Assembly: GCA_028285755.1 (NCBI GenBank)
Contig: JANQOQ010000006.1
Coordinates: 248,001-312,000 of the forward strand
Reading direction: 5' to 3'
From: Puniceicoccaceae bacterium
GTDB taxonomy: Bacteria; Verrucomicrobiota; Verrucomicrobiia; Opitutales; JAFGAQ01
DNA: 64,000 bases
Positions 24,382 to 34,707 of the stretch are shown here, in pieces. The notes under the pieces are model-generated. The model made no database searches, was not told the DNA's origin, and worked only from the letters and a program-made list of their open reading frames with translations. The first letter of the stretch is position 1. Each line of letters starts with the position of its first letter. A program made the position numbers and the translations under genes.

Positions 24382-25149
24382 ATGTCTCAAGAGAATATCT
24401 ACGAAACGGCCGAGCTTACCGGCCAATACATGCTCTTTCATTTTGCCGATGAGGAAACGCTGCTTCCCTTCCCTTTCGGACCACGCGAACATACCCAATT
24501 TCCCGTAAAAATCGTAGAAAACTACAGTCACCATTTTGACCTCATCGATTGTGAACGGGCTCTGGATCTGGGCTGTGCAGTGGGTCGCTCGAGTTTTGAA
24601 CTATCCAAGGATTTTGAAGAAGTCATCGGCATTGATTACTCAGCAGCTTTCATAGAATTGGCAAATGAGGTAAAATCAGCCGATACCCCCTACCCTTATC
24701 AATACAAGGTTCAGGGACATCGCTATGAATCTGCAAAGGTTGCTCTGGATGAAAACTGGAACCGCGACCGCGTACTATTTGAAACTGGCGATGCCATGAG
24801 TTTGCGGGAAGACCTGGGCAGCTTTGATCTGGTGGTCGCCTCCAACCTGATCTGCCGCCTCACCGAACCCATGAAATTTTTTAACCGCCTTCCACAACTG
24901 GTTCGGCCCGGTGGGTTATTCATCCTATCCAGCCCATTCACATACATGGAGGAATTTACACCATTGGATAACTGGCTGGGTGGCACGGATAAAACAGGCA
25001 CCGCATTTTCTAAGGTTAGTGAGGTACTCGATGAACATTTTGAAATGCTGGAGTATCAGGATATTCCGATGCTGATCCGTGAGCATGAACGCAAATATCA
25101 GTGGACTGTCTGTCACACCAGTTTGTGGAAACGCTTTGAAGACTCATGA
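24382..25149 (+). CDS. free-standing ovothiol-type mercaptohistidine N-methyltransferase
   Basis: A 255-residue class I SAM methyltransferase. Motif I is ALDLGCAVGRSSFELSKDF, followed by EVIGIDYSAAFIELA. This wording, with the N-terminal YMLFHF stretch and FP before the SAM fold, matches the C-terminal methyltransferase domain of the ovothiol synthase OvoA, which methylates 4-mercaptohistidine. Here it stands alone; the OvoA sulfoxide synthase part is not in the window. The last codons overlap the next gene (ATGA). Confidence 0.78.
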   Translation: MSQENIYETAELTGQYMLFHFADEETLLPFPFGPREHTQFPVKIVENYSHHFDLIDCERALDLGCAVGRSSFELSKDFEEVIGIDYSAAFIELANEVKSADTPYPYQYKVQGHRYESAKVALDENWNRDRVLFETGDAMSLREDLGSFDLVVASNLICRLTEPMKFFNRLPQLVRPGGLFILSSPFTYMEEFTPLDNWLGGTDKTGTAFSKVSEVLDEHFEMLEYQDIPMLIREHERKYQWTVCHTSLWKRFEDS

Positions 25150-25838
25150 ATAAAGAGAAGCTCATCGCTCTTTTAAAAGAACCCAAGCTGTGGATTGCTC
25201 TCGGTATCGCTGCTGTAGTAGGGATTATAGGACTCTATTTACTCTGGCAAAGTGGTTATACGCTGGATACCTTTAAGAGTCAGTTGGATACGCTAACCAG
25301 CACGATCGCCCAATACCCGGTAGCTATCTATATCGCGATCCTTCTGATCGGTGGGCTCCCGTTGCCCTTGAGCCCGGTGCTAATCATTGGCGGAGGTGTT
25401 TTTACAGAATTATACGGGCTACCGACCTCTCTGCTGATATGCTATTCGGCGATGGTTCTCAATATGCTTTGGACCTATGTCCTCGCCCGCTACCCACTGC
25501 GATCCCTTATAGCAAAGCTGATCTCTCGATTTTCGGATAAGATCCCGGAGCTACCGGATGAGCACAAATTCAAGGCTGCTCTAATTATCCGTATAACGCC
25601 GGGTATCCCCTTCTTTTTGCAAAATTATTTCCTGGGGTTCTCGGCGATCCCCTTCAAACAATACATCCTTATTAGTTGCTTGATTCAGGCATTCTACACG
25701 AGCGGTTTTGTAATTTCCGGAGGCGCAATTTTTGAGGGTAAAACAGGACTCGCCATTGCAGGAATCTCCATTTTAATCGTATTATCGCTGGTATTCAGTT
25801 GGCTTCGAAAACGTAATGCAGTCGCTGACCCCGCCTGA
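25146..25838 (+). CDS. TVP38/TMEM64-family (VTT domain) membrane protein
   Basis: A 230-residue integral membrane protein. Hydrophobic segments at about 17-35, 58-80, 85-112, 165-190 and 200-222 enclose the VTT core: GGLPLPLSPVLIIGGGVF (68-85), then a re-entrant region and RITPGIPFFLQNYFLG (149-164). The family (DedA relatives) is linked to lipid flipping and membrane homeostasis. Translation overlaps the methyltransferase by 4 nt. Substrate is unknown. Confidence 0.85.
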   Translation: MNKEKLIALLKEPKLWIALGIAAVVGIIGLYLLWQSGYTLDTFKSQLDTLTSTIAQYPVAIYIAILLIGGLPLPLSPVLIIGGGVFTELYGLPTSLLICYSAMVLNMLWTYVLARYPLRSLIAKLISRFSDKIPELPDEHKFKAALIIRITPGIPFFLQNYFLGFSAIPFKQYILISCLIQAFYTSGFVISGGAIFEGKTGLAIAGISILIVLSLVFSWLRKRNAVADPA

Positions 25839-25847
25839 TACTATCAA

Positions 25848-27218
25848 ATGGAGCACCCCACATCGAATAACATACTGACTGTCACCGAGCTCAATACGGA
25901 TATTAAGGCCCTGCTGGAAGGCAGTTTTCCATCCCTATGGGTAAGGGGAGAAATTTCCAATCTTCGCAGGCAATCAAGCGGGCATCTCTACTTCTCACTG
26001 AAGGATGCCAGTTCGCAAATCAGCGTGGTTATCTTCAAGGGAGACGCCAGCCGCCTGAGCCTACGAGTTGAAGACGGTATGCAGGTGATCGCCTATGGGA
26101 GCCTGAGCGTCTACACCCCGCGCGGCAACTATCAACTGATAGTGCGTGAACTGCTGGACGATGGCAAAGGCAATTTGCAACTGGAATTTGAACGGTTAAA
26201 AGCGAAACTCAATGAAGAGGGTTTATTTGCACCGGAGCGGAAAAAAGCAATTCCTCTCTTACCGTCCAAAGTCGGTTTTGTCACCTCACCCACGGGTGCA
26301 GCACTTCGTGATTTTTTGAGTATACTTAGGCGGCGTTCCTGGCAGGGCACGGTCATCGTTTTTCCCGCGGTCGTGCAGGGTAAGGAAGGGGCTGCCAGTA
26401 TTATTCGTATGATGGAGCTTGCAGACCAGATGGAAGATCTCGACCTTTTGGTGATTGGCCGTGGCGGTGGAAGCCTTGAAGACCTTTGGAACTTCAATGA
26501 AGAAGCCAGTGTTCGCGCAGTCGCCGGATTGAGAGTGCCCGTTATCTCCGCAGTTGGTCACGAGATAGACTTTGTGCTCACCGACTTTGCAGCGGACAAG
26601 CGGGCAGAAACCCCTTCTGCTGCCGCAGAGCTCATCTCCAGTGGGCAGATTGAAATCCAAAACCGTCTCAAAAACGCTACCCAGCAACTCGGGCAATCCC
26701 TCACACTCAAATTAGAACGCAAAAAGGCGGCGCTTGAACAAAATCGCCTTCAGATCGAACAGCATTCCCCTCTGCGCTATATTGAAACTGCAAACCTGCG
26801 TATCGATGAGCTGCAAGAACGACTTCAAGGTAAGCTTCGTGATAGCATGAACCGCCTTGAAACACAGTTTACCAGGCTTGAACAAGGTTTAAATGCCTAC
26901 CATCCTCAACCTCAGATTCAAAATTATCAACAACAGATCAACTCCCTAGAACAAACGCTCAAACAGGAGCATAGACATCAAAGCGATACTAAAAAGCAAA
27001 CGCTGAATACTTTGGAGCATCGCTTGGAAAACCTTGATTATAACAAGGTCATTCAGCGGGGATATGTGCTCATGCGCGATCGCAAGGGCAAGGTCATCAG
27101 TGAGTCCGAAGCGTTAAAGAATGCACAACGCATCAAAGGCCAATTCAAAGACGGTGAGGTCGAACTTGAAGTCATTAAAGACAATCAGCTTGATCTGATT
27201 AGCGATTTGTCTGAATAA
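25848..27218 (+). CDS. xseA: exodeoxyribonuclease VII large subunit
   Basis: A 456-residue nuclease subunit. An N-terminal OB-fold (LWVRGEISNLRRQSSGHLYFSL) is followed by the catalytic domain: VGFVTSPTGAALRDFLSIL, IGRGGGSLEDLWNFNEE and SAVGHEIDFVLTDFAADKRA with the active-site residues, then a long coiled coil (about 265-400) and a short C-terminal strand region. It degrades single-stranded DNA with the small subunit XseB; no xseB is adjacent. Starts 9 nt after the VTT gene. Confidence 0.95.
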   Translation: MEHPTSNNILTVTELNTDIKALLEGSFPSLWVRGEISNLRRQSSGHLYFSLKDASSQISVVIFKGDASRLSLRVEDGMQVIAYGSLSVYTPRGNYQLIVRELLDDGKGNLQLEFERLKAKLNEEGLFAPERKKAIPLLPSKVGFVTSPTGAALRDFLSILRRRSWQGTVIVFPAVVQGKEGAASIIRMMELADQMEDLDLLVIGRGGGSLEDLWNFNEEASVRAVAGLRVPVISAVGHEIDFVLTDFAADKRAETPSAAAELISSGQIEIQNRLKNATQQLGQSLTLKLERKKAALEQNRLQIEQHSPLRYIETANLRIDELQERLQGKLRDSMNRLETQFTRLEQGLNAYHPQPQIQNYQQQINSLEQTLKQEHRHQSDTKKQTLNTLEHRLENLDYNKVIQRGYVLMRDRKGKVISESEALKNAQRIKGQFKDGEVELEVIKDNQLDLISDLSE

Positions 27219-27233
27219 TCCGCATTTACAGAT

Positions 27234-27743
27234 ATGATAACGGATTGGCAGATACAATCATTCTCCCGACAGAGTGCACATACCGGCAAAGCCTTTGAAC
27301 CCGGAGATACGGTCATCTGCCTGCTGATCGAAGACCTTAAGGAAGGCATCTCGCGCGTGGATGTGCTGGAATCGGAAGTCGAGGCCTTTCAAATCAATCA
27401 AGGTGAAATCATAGGCCGATGGGTACGCACGATCAAAGACCCCGGCCAAGATAAAACGGATAAGAACGAAGAGCTGCAAACCACAGAAGAGCTGTTTATC
27501 TCATTGGCACAAAGTAAATCGGAAACGGATACCGAATCTACTGAAGACAGTAATGCCCTACTCTATTTGCTCGCATTGTTCCTTGAGCGTAAACGTGTCC
27601 TGAAGTCTAAGCGAGGTTCTAGGGCGGATAAGATACTATTCACGCATGTTAAAACCAAAGAAGACTATGCGATAAAATCCGTATCCATAACACCGGAATT
27701 GATGATACGTATCCAGGATTCCGTAGGGATGCTTGTTGCGTAA
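27234..27743 (+). CDS. conserved hypothetical protein
   Basis: A 169-residue soluble protein that I know only as a pattern: an N-terminal beta-rich half with FEPGDTVICLLIED and a late YLLALFLERKRVLK stretch, in a layout I associate with uncharacterised proteins in Verrucomicrobiota and Planctomycetota. No catalytic motif or signal peptide is visible. It lies between xseA and the M23 peptidase with 15 and 12 nt gaps, so it is co-transcribed. Confidence 0.6.
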   Translation: MITDWQIQSFSRQSAHTGKAFEPGDTVICLLIEDLKEGISRVDVLESEVEAFQINQGEIIGRWVRTIKDPGQDKTDKNEELQTTEELFISLAQSKSETDTESTEDSNALLYLLALFLERKRVLKSKRGSRADKILFTHVKTKEDYAIKSVSITPELMIRIQDSVGMLVA

Positions 27744-27755
27744 TCGGCAATCGAA

Positions 27756-28742
27756 ATGCGCCTTCCCTTTGCCAGTATAAGCGTTTTACTATTTAGCTTA
27801 ACTGTATCTGCCGGTGATCTCTACTGGCCTACCCCGAATGATTCGTTTTTAAAGGGTGAACCTCAGGAATTGTATCTGCAGCCTACTTCATCCGGCAGAC
27901 TCGAATCCGCGCTCTGGGGTTGCACCCGTAATGGTGGGGCAAGATTTCATGAGGGTATTGATTTAAAGGCGACCCGTTGGTCACGATCCGGCGAATCGAC
28001 GGATCCCATATTTGCCGCAATGGCTGGCGAAGTGGTGCATATCAATGCTATATCAGGCAAGAGCAACTACGGCAAGTATATGGTATTGAGGCACTTAAAG
28101 GCAGGTCTTGAAGTATATACACTCTACTCCCATCTCAGCAAAATCGCAGAAAATCTAAAAATCGGCGATAATGTCGTGGGTGGTCAGGAAATCGGGATCA
28201 TGGGTCGAAGCTCGGCTGGGTATCGTATCCCTAAAAGTCGCGCCCACCTACACTTTGAGATCGGTTTTCGTCTCACACGCAGCTTTGACAAGTGGTATCG
28301 CCAGCAGGATTTCACGACACCCAATGAGCACCGATCCTGGAATGGAATGAATCTCGTAGGATTGGATCCTATCGCATACTACGAACATTCTACCAATAAT
28401 CCAGATACCCGCATGCATGATTACCTGGCAAATGAAAATATAGCATTCACGATCCACGCATACTTCAAAAATTCTCCTGATTTCCTGAATCGTAATCCCT
28501 CATTCTTTTTAAACAATCCTTCTTCGAATGCGGATGCTCCCGCCGGATGGTATCGCATCCAGTTCACCTGGTATGGACTTCCGTTGCAATGGACATACCT
28601 GGGCAACCGGGAACCACAACAACCCCTAATAATCGAAGAAGTCATCGAAGATCGGCGTTGCCGGAACTTCATCTCAAGCGAAAACGAAAGCCCAAAGCCT
28701 ACCCGAAATCTCGAGCGGCTCATCGCTCTTCTACGCAGTTAA
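27756..28742 (+). CDS. M23-family peptidase (LytM-like)
   Basis: A 328-residue secreted zinc peptidase. A signal peptide (ASISVLLFSLTVSAG) is followed by the M23 domain: FHEGIDLKA with zinc ligands His65 and Asp69, VYTLYSHLSKI, and the third ligand in AHLHFEIG (about 169-173). The C-terminal 150 residues are a separate domain I do not recognise. Enzymes of this kind cut peptidoglycan cross-links. Its end overlaps the convergent MFS gene by 4 nt. Confidence 0.88.
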   Translation: MRLPFASISVLLFSLTVSAGDLYWPTPNDSFLKGEPQELYLQPTSSGRLESALWGCTRNGGARFHEGIDLKATRWSRSGESTDPIFAAMAGEVVHINAISGKSNYGKYMVLRHLKAGLEVYTLYSHLSKIAENLKIGDNVVGGQEIGIMGRSSAGYRIPKSRAHLHFEIGFRLTRSFDKWYRQQDFTTPNEHRSWNGMNLVGLDPIAYYEHSTNNPDTRMHDYLANENIAFTIHAYFKNSPDFLNRNPSFFLNNPSSNADAPAGWYRIQFTWYGLPLQWTYLGNREPQQPLIIEEVIEDRRCRNFISSENESPKPTRNLERLIALLRS

Positions 28743-29962
28743 TTCGAATCTAAGACACCACGCAAACGGGGATCATTGCGCATCGGGATATTGATAAACA
28801 AAGATATCAGTATCAAGAAGCCCGCGAACCAACCGACATTCGATGCACCCCACCAACCGATGAGCGCATACCCCAGGAATGGCGCGGCAACCCCCCGGAT
28901 GCCTGTCGCAGACGTGTGAATACTCATATAGGCGCTCGTTTTCTCTGGGGGCGCGATCTTCGTCACCCAAAGCATCCAAAGAATGCTGCCGCCCCCGCGA
29001 GCAAAACCTGCCAGTGCCCCTGATAACCCCATGAGATACAGATTCTGCGTATTAAAGAATAATACAATACTGATCAGAAAAAGTGTATTCAGGATTGAGC
29101 GCACCACCAATAGATTTAGGCGGTCAAAGAGGCTGCCCCATATACGAGTACTTGCCAATCCGCAGAGTGAAGGGATACCAACGAGGATTAAAGTTATGGC
29201 CTCATTGGACGCATTTATCCCATACTTCTCAGAGGCCATATACTCAATACGCAAGGGAATGGTCATGAGGTTACCCACCCCCATAAACATCCAGGCAACC
29301 ATGATCCAGCCAAACAGTTTATCCTTCCAGAGCAGTGAGATGTTTTCCCACGGATTGCCTGCGCTTTGAGGAGTCACCCTAGGGGAAGGGACCCGCACTA
29401 CCAAAAACGCACTGATAATCGCAGAAACTGCCAAGCCGACGATTACCCAACGGTACAGAAGGATGTCCTGATCCAGAAAATATCCTCCAACATAAGCTCC
29501 AGTCCCTCCAATCAGAGATGAAAAAATAAATATTGTGGACATGCGCTTGCCCCGCTCATCCGGTTTATAATTGTGAGCATACGTGGAGATCATCAGCGTG
29601 GGCACCATCGCAAGGCAAAACATACTCAACATCATAAAGATGACAAAAGGTCGCACCTCCTGCATCTGCGTGGAAATGAGCATAAATCCTCCACATGCCA
29701 GAAACAATAATGCCGCCCATTGAGTCGACCTTGCAGAAACCCGGGATATCAGAAAGATGAAAAGCGGGCTTAATATAAACCCAAGCGGCATCGAAGCCGG
29801 AATCAATGCCCGATAAAACGGCTCAGGATTAAAGACCTGAATCGTAATCAGCAAAGTGAATGTCGTAACCCCGGCCTCTAGTATCCCGGAGAATGGACTC
29901 CTGAACAGGTCGTATATAAATGTGGTCCTTGCCGCAGTCTTCGTTCCCTTTACTTGCTCCAC
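28739..29962 (-). CDS. major facilitator superfamily transporter
   Basis: A 407-residue membrane protein with about 12 predicted helices in two halves and a cytoplasmic loop near the middle (around 190-215). Visible are ISRVSARSTQWAALLF in loop 2-3, KPDERGKRMSTIFIFSS and the C-half equivalent SLFDRLNLLVVRS. Nothing shows the substrate. Its first codons overlap the end of nadA by 13 nt, so the pair is co-transcribed; a link to NAD precursors is possible but unproven. Confidence 0.82.
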   Translation of the reverse strand: MEQVKGTKTAARTTFIYDLFRSPFSGILEAGVTTFTLLITIQVFNPEPFYRALIPASMPLGFILSPLFIFLISRVSARSTQWAALLFLACGGFMLISTQMQEVRPFVIFMMLSMFCLAMVPTLMISTYAHNYKPDERGKRMSTIFIFSSLIGGTGAYVGGYFLDQDILLYRWVIVGLAVSAIISAFLVVRVPSPRVTPQSAGNPWENISLLWKDKLFGWIMVAWMFMGVGNLMTIPLRIEYMASEKYGINASNEAITLILVGIPSLCGLASTRIWGSLFDRLNLLVVRSILNTLFLISIVLFFNTQNLYLMGLSGALAGFARGGGSILWMLWVTKIAPPEKTSAYMSIHTSATGIRGVAAPFLGYALIGWWGASNVGWFAGFLILISLFINIPMRNDPRLRGVLDSN

Positions 29963-30936
29963 TCGAGCATCCTTTCCAGGGGTAGAAATGCCTTACTCCT
30001 CGTCTCTTCGGGGATTTCGATCACGGGCTTGAGGGTTTCCAGACAATTGTGCAACTTTTCCAGGGTATTCATTTTCATGAAACGGCAATCGTTGCAGGCG
30101 CAGGTTTCGGTAGGTCCGGCGATAAACGTTTTCTCGGGGACTTCCCGCTGCAGGCGGTGGATCATGCCCGTTTCGGTCACGATGATAAAAGCCTCCGCAT
30201 CGTGATTCCGGCAAAATCCGACCATCTTTTCGGTGCTGCAAACTTCGTCAGCCATCTCACGCACGCTTTCCACGCATTCCGGATGCGCCACAATAGGGGC
30301 GTTCGGATATTGCATGCGCACGCGTTCAATAATCTGGCGTGTAAAAAGCACATGCGCATAACAACTCCCCGGCCAGAGTTTCATTTTGCGGCCCGTCTGT
30401 TCAGCGACCCATTGTCCCAGGTTTTGATCGGGCACAAATAGTATTTCCTTATCTGCCGGGATTCGCTCGACGATCTTTACAGCATTACCGCTCGTGCAGA
30501 TCACATCTGAGAGCGCCTTTACTTCGGCAGAGCAATTGATGTAGGCAACGACATAGGTATCCGGGTTTTGAGCTTTGTATGCAGCGAGCTTATCTGCCGG
30601 GCAGGAATCCGATAATGAACAACCCGCCTTGAGGTCAGGCAAAATTACCCGCTTATTGGGATTCACAATTTTTGCGGTCTCCGCCATGAAGTGTACTCCA
30701 CAAAAGCAAATGACATCCGCATCTGTCTCAGCAGCCTTGTAAGAAAGCCCGAGTGAGTCCCCTACATAGTCGGCGACTTCCTGAATTTCTGCCACCTGAT
30801 AATTATGTGCGAGTATGATGGCATTCTTTTCCGCCTTGAGCTGAAGCACACGCTTCTGGAGCTGGCTCAACGGGCGGTTTCCGTTACCCAGAGGATCAAA
30901 GACCATCGGGCTGGGGGCATTTGCAATATCTATCAT
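29950..30936 (-). CDS. nadA: quinolinate synthase A
   Basis: A 328-residue iron-sulfur enzyme that condenses iminoaspartate with dihydroxyacetone phosphate in NAD synthesis. AIILAHNYQVAEIQEVAD, YVGDSLGLS and CFCGVHFMAETAKI are family marks. Likely [4Fe-4S] cysteines are in AGCSLSDSC (106 or 112), HPEC (221) and CACNDCRFMKMN (284). No nadB is adjacent. The ATG at 30936 lies 14 nt after the TPR gene. Confidence 0.95.
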   Translation of the reverse strand: MIDIANAPSPMVFDPLGNGNRPLSQLQKRVLQLKAEKNAIILAHNYQVAEIQEVADYVGDSLGLSYKAAETDADVICFCGVHFMAETAKIVNPNKRVILPDLKAGCSLSDSCPADKLAAYKAQNPDTYVVAYINCSAEVKALSDVICTSGNAVKIVERIPADKEILFVPDQNLGQWVAEQTGRKMKLWPGSCYAHVLFTRQIIERVRMQYPNAPIVAHPECVESVREMADEVCSTEKMVGFCRNHDAEAFIIVTETGMIHRLQREVPEKTFIAGPTETCACNDCRFMKMNTLEKLHNCLETLKPVIEIPEETRSKAFLPLERMLEWSK

Positions 30937-30949
30937 GTTCTAAATTTAT

Positions 30950-31321
30950 TCAATTTGCGCCGAGTTTTTTGCGTAGCTGTTCGATTAAATCCTGGAACTC
31001 AGTGTTATTCTGAAGGCTGACCAGATCCTCGTCTTTCAGCATCCATTCAAAATCAGTGTAGCCTAAAGATATGGCCTTATTTAAGGTATCGATCGCACTG
31101 GCATGTTCACCGACCAGGGCTTGGCTGCATGCAAGATTGTAGTGAATGGTTGCATTCTCGGGGCATAATTTAGACAAACGCTCGTCCACGCGCAGCCCCT
31201 CTTCGTTCTTACCGACCTTTGTATATAATTGTGCCAGCAGCTCCATTACGCGCTGATCATTGGGATCACGCTTATCGAGCCTTTCAAAAAACGAAACTTC
31301 AAATGTAAAATCGTCTGGCAT
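30950..31321 (-). CDS. small TPR-repeat protein
   Basis: A 123-residue protein made of helical repeats: VMELLAQLYTKVGKNEEGLRVD, then ATIHYNLACSQALVGEHASAI with the small-residue spacing of tetratricopeptide repeats. A C-terminal segment of the LQNNTEFQDLIEQL type is common after such repeats. It likely mediates protein contact; partner unknown. It lies between nadA and the Fur-like gene. Confidence 0.75.
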   Translation of the reverse strand: MPDDFTFEVSFFERLDKRDPNDQRVMELLAQLYTKVGKNEEGLRVDERLSKLCPENATIHYNLACSQALVGEHASAIDTLNKAISLGYTDFEWMLKDEDLVSLQNNTEFQDLIEQLRKKLGAN

Positions 31322-31375
31322 TTATCAATAATTATATTGTTACCCATGAGGAAATAAATCAAATGCTGGGTACCC

Positions 31376-31846
31376 TTATTGAGATGACGGCACTTCACGC
31401 GCCTCGATCTGAAGGCGCTGAGAGACCACTTCCATATTGAGTTTCTCAGCGACAGCCTTGCCATACCATTCCATAAACGGGGCATCGATTTCGATGATTT
31501 TATCCGTATCCACGTTGATCACCTGTGCCTTAAAAGTGGTCGCACCCTGGTTCGACATATAAAACTTATAATCCTTGCCAATATCCACTTCCTTGACCAG
31601 GCCACTTTCCGTTAAGATAGGGAGTGTGCGATAAACCGTGGCACGCGATACGGACTCATCCAACTTACGGGCCTCATCCAGCAAATCTTCAGCGGTGTAG
31701 TGATCTGATGAAAAATAGGCAGCCTGGAAGATTGCCAGCCGTTGCTGAGTGACTCTCAGGCCCTGTGCCGTCAAATACTCCCGAAAGGTTTTCCAGGATT
31801 CATGCTCCTCAATATTGGGAATAATTTTAGACGTATCGCCAGCCAT
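31376..31846 (-). CDS. Fur-family transcriptional regulator with degenerate metal sites
   Basis: A 156-residue Fur-fold regulator. The DNA-binding half is intact: [27 protein letters not shown] and the recognition helix [12 protein letters not shown] (67-78), including His49. In the dimerisation half the usual HHDHxxCxxCG segment reads [19 protein letters not shown], and the later H-x-L and C-x-x-C positions are also gone, so the standard regulatory and structural metal ligands are missing. It may sense something else or be constitutive. Start 31846 (MAGDTS) is preferred; an open frame runs on to TTG 31882. Confidence 0.85.
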   Translation of the reverse strand: MAGDTSKIIPNIEEHESWKTFREYLTAQGLRVTQQRLAIFQAAYFSSDHYTAEDLLDEARKLDESVSRATVYRTLPILTESGLVKEVDIGKDYKFYMSNQGATTFKAQVINVDTDKIIEIDAPFMEWYGKAVAEKLNMEVVSQRLQIEAREVPSSQ

Positions 31847-31929
31847 GTTTATTGAGACTAAAATGATACTGGGTAATGTCAAGCAATGGTTACTTGCATT
31901 ACAAAATACCTTTTAAAGTCTCAATATTT

Positions 31930-34683
31930 CTATAGCAGCTCTCGTAAAACAAAGGGTAAGATTCCACCATTACGGTAATAATCCACCTCAATTGCGGTAT
32001 CAATACGCACTTTGAGTGTAATCGTCACTTGGGAGCCGTCTTTGCGCTTCACGGTTAAATCCATGGATTGACCAGGCTTCAGATCGTCGGTCAAACCGGG
32101 CAGATCAAAGATATCCTCACCCGTCAGGCCGAGCGAATCCCACCCGTCTCCCTCTTGGAACTGTAATGGTAGCACACCCATTCCAATCAGATTACTCCGA
32201 TGTATACGCTCAAAGCTTTGCGCAACAACTGCCTTAACCCCAAGTAATGCAGTGCCTTTGGCTGCCCAGTCCCGCGAGCTTCCCATTCCGTAATCCTGAC
32301 CTGCAAAAACAATGAGAGGCACTCCCCGCGATTTATAGACTTCACATGCATCATACACTGCTGCTTCCTCTCCTTCGGGAAAGATGGTGGTGTATCCGCC
32401 TTCTTTGCCCTTGGCCAATTTGTTTTTTATACGTACATTGGCAAAAGTACCGCGAGTCATAATCTGGTCGTTCCCGCGGCGAGACCCAAACGAGTTAAAC
32501 TGGGCTTTATTTACTCCCTTTGAGATCAGGAATTTACCGGCGGGTCCATAATCCGGAATCGCACCTGCAGGTGAAATGTGGTCAGTAGTCACGGAATCGC
32601 CAAAAGCCAGCAAAGGCCTCATTCCATGGATCGGCTCAATATTCCCGACTTCAGCGCCAAATTTCTCAAAGAAAGGAGGTTTTTGGATATAGGTGCTATC
32701 CTCGTTCCACACATATTGAGAACCTTCTGAAGACTGTATCTCATTCCACTCCTGATTCGCATCGTTTAATGTAGCGTATTTGCTAATAAATGCCTCGGGC
32801 TTAACCCCACTTTGCACGAGCGCATTCACCTCTTCGTTACTGGGCCAAATGTCTTTGAGATACACATCACTGCCATCGGCACCCTGCCCGATCGGCTCTT
32901 CGTCCAGATTGATATTCACCGTGCCCGCGAGCGCGTATGCGACCACCAGAGGAGGCGACATCAGGAAATTCGACTTTATGGAACCATGTACCCGGGCTTC
33001 GAAGTTACGATTGCCGGAGAGCACACTTGCTGCCACCAAATTTTTATCCTGGATTGCGGCCTCAATCGCAGGATCAAGCGGTCCACTGTTACCAATACAG
33101 GTCGTGCAGCCGTAGCCGACGAGATTAAACCCTAGCTCATCCAAATACTGAGAGAGTCCGGTAGTCTCGAGATAATCGGTTACCACCCGTGACCCGGGGG
33201 CGAGACTCGCTTTGACACTGTCATTCAGTTTGAGGCCCTTTTCAATCGCGTTTTTCGCAACCAAGCCAGCGGCGATCATCACATTCGGATTACTGGTATT
33301 CGTGCAGCTGGTGATCGCAGCTATTAATACAGATCCATTCGAAATCTCGGGTTTACCCTCTCCTGCCTTTTCATTCTTACGCGGGTAAAAGGAATCCGCT
33401 GAGAAATCAACCGTAGTTGCCTCATCCAGCTCATCACTGGATCGACCAAAACCACCCTCAGTCTGAGGAGCAGAGAACAGTCTTTTGAATGTCGACTTGA
33501 GTTCCGGTAGCTCGATGCGGTCCTGCGGCCGTTTCGGTCCTGCAACACTGGGTTGAATAGTCCCCAAATCCAGATCTACGACTTCAGTATAATCGATATC
33601 ACCCTTTTTGGGAATACCCCACATACCCTGAGCCTCAAAGTAAGCTTTTACCAGATCGCGCTTTTCATTATCGCGTCCCGTAATTTCCAGATAGTTAAGT
33701 GTATTATCATCCAGCGGGAAGAAACCCATGGTTGCCCCATACTCGGGAGCCATATTTGCAATGGTTGCACGATCCGAGAGGCTCAGCCTCTCCGTGCCCT
33801 CACCGATAAACTCTATAAACTTGCCAACCACCTTCTTCTCACGCAGTAGTTCGGTAACGCGTAGTGTAAGGTCAGTTGCCGTAACCCCCTCGCGCAGCTC
33901 CCCCGTAAGATTAACGGCGATTACCTCGGGAGTCAGGAAATATACGGGTTGACCTAGCATCCCGGCTTCCGCTTCGATACCGCCAACACCCCAGCCTACG
34001 ATTCCCAGGCCATTAATCATCGTGGTATGAGAATCCGTACCCACCAATGTATCCGGGTAGAGGATGTTGCCAGCCTCCGTTTCTTTGGAGAATACAACCC
34101 GTGCCAAATATTCCAAATTGACTTGGTGCACGATGCCGATAGCCGGAGGAACTACGCTAAAAGTTTCAAACGCCTGCTTGCCCCATTTGAGGAATTCGTA
34201 GCGTTCCTTGTTACGAGTGAACTCAAATTTTAAGTTGTTGGTGAATGCTTCAGCTGTTCCAGAACGATCTACCTGCACCGAGTGATCCACTACAAGATCC
34301 ACAGGAACGAGGGGTTCTATCTTGCTCGGATCCTTACCCTGGTCCGCCATGGCATCCCGCATAGCAGCCAAATCCACCAATAGAGGCACTCCCGTAAAAT
34401 CCTGGAGTACGATACGCGAAACCACGAAAGGAATCTCCTCTTTCACCGGCGATTTCGCGTTCCAATTCGCAAGTGTTTTTACGCTATCCTCAGTGATTTT
34501 CTTGCCATCGCAATTGCGTAATACCGATTCCAATACGATGCGTATGCTAATCGGAAGGCGCGAAATATTGCCAATCCCCTGCTCCTGCAGCTTTGGCAGA
34601 GAATATATTTTGCCCAGCGCATTACCGACCGGGCTTTGAATTTCTGTAAGTGTGTTAAACGGATCCGATAGTTGATTACTCAT
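31930..34683 (-). CDS. acnA: aconitate hydratase A
   Basis: A 917-residue TCA-cycle enzyme that isomerises citrate and isocitrate. [39 protein letters not shown] and [13 protein letters not shown] hold the substrate-binding residues and the [4Fe-4S] cysteines; the swivel domain carries [17 protein letters not shown]. Length fits the AcnA/IRP type. It lies 24 nt after the peroxiredoxin gene and is probably in its transcript, linking an oxidation-prone iron-sulfur enzyme to peroxide defence. Confidence 0.97.
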   Translation of the reverse strand: MSNQLSDPFNTLTEIQSPVGNALGKIYSLPKLQEQGIGNISRLPISIRIVLESVLRNCDGKKITEDSVKTLANWNAKSPVKEEIPFVVSRIVLQDFTGVPLLVDLAAMRDAMADQGKDPSKIEPLVPVDLVVDHSVQVDRSGTAEAFTNNLKFEFTRNKERYEFLKWGKQAFETFSVVPPAIGIVHQVNLEYLARVVFSKETEAGNILYPDTLVGTDSHTTMINGLGIVGWGVGGIEAEAGMLGQPVYFLTPEVIAVNLTGELREGVTATDLTLRVTELLREKKVVGKFIEFIGEGTERLSLSDRATIANMAPEYGATMGFFPLDDNTLNYLEITGRDNEKRDLVKAYFEAQGMWGIPKKGDIDYTEVVDLDLGTIQPSVAGPKRPQDRIELPELKSTFKRLFSAPQTEGGFGRSSDELDEATTVDFSADSFYPRKNEKAGEGKPEISNGSVLIAAITSCTNTSNPNVMIAAGLVAKNAIEKGLKLNDSVKASLAPGSRVVTDYLETTGLSQYLDELGFNLVGYGCTTCIGNSGPLDPAIEAAIQDKNLVAASVLSGNRNFEARVHGSIKSNFLMSPPLVVAYALAGTVNINLDEEPIGQGADGSDVYLKDIWPSNEEVNALVQSGVKPEAFISKYATLNDANQEWNEIQSSEGSQYVWNEDSTYIQKPPFFEKFGAEVGNIEPIHGMRPLLAFGDSVTTDHISPAGAIPDYGPAGKFLISKGVNKAQFNSFGSRRGNDQIMTRGTFANVRIKNKLAKGKEGGYTTIFPEGEEAAVYDACEVYKSRGVPLIVFAGQDYGMGSSRDWAAKGTALLGVKAVVAQSFERIHRSNLIGMGVLPLQFQEGDGWDSLGLTGEDIFDLPGLTDDLKPGQSMDLTVKRKDGSQVTITLKVRIDTAIEVDYYRNGGILPFVLRELL

Positions 34684-34707
34684 AACATAGTTTGAACCTG
34701 ACGGTGA

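Noticed and set aside
23896-25149. EVE protein plus methyltransferase as a restriction or defence module
   Set aside because: The methyltransferase resembles the OvoA domain, not a DNA methylase, and no nuclease is adjacent.
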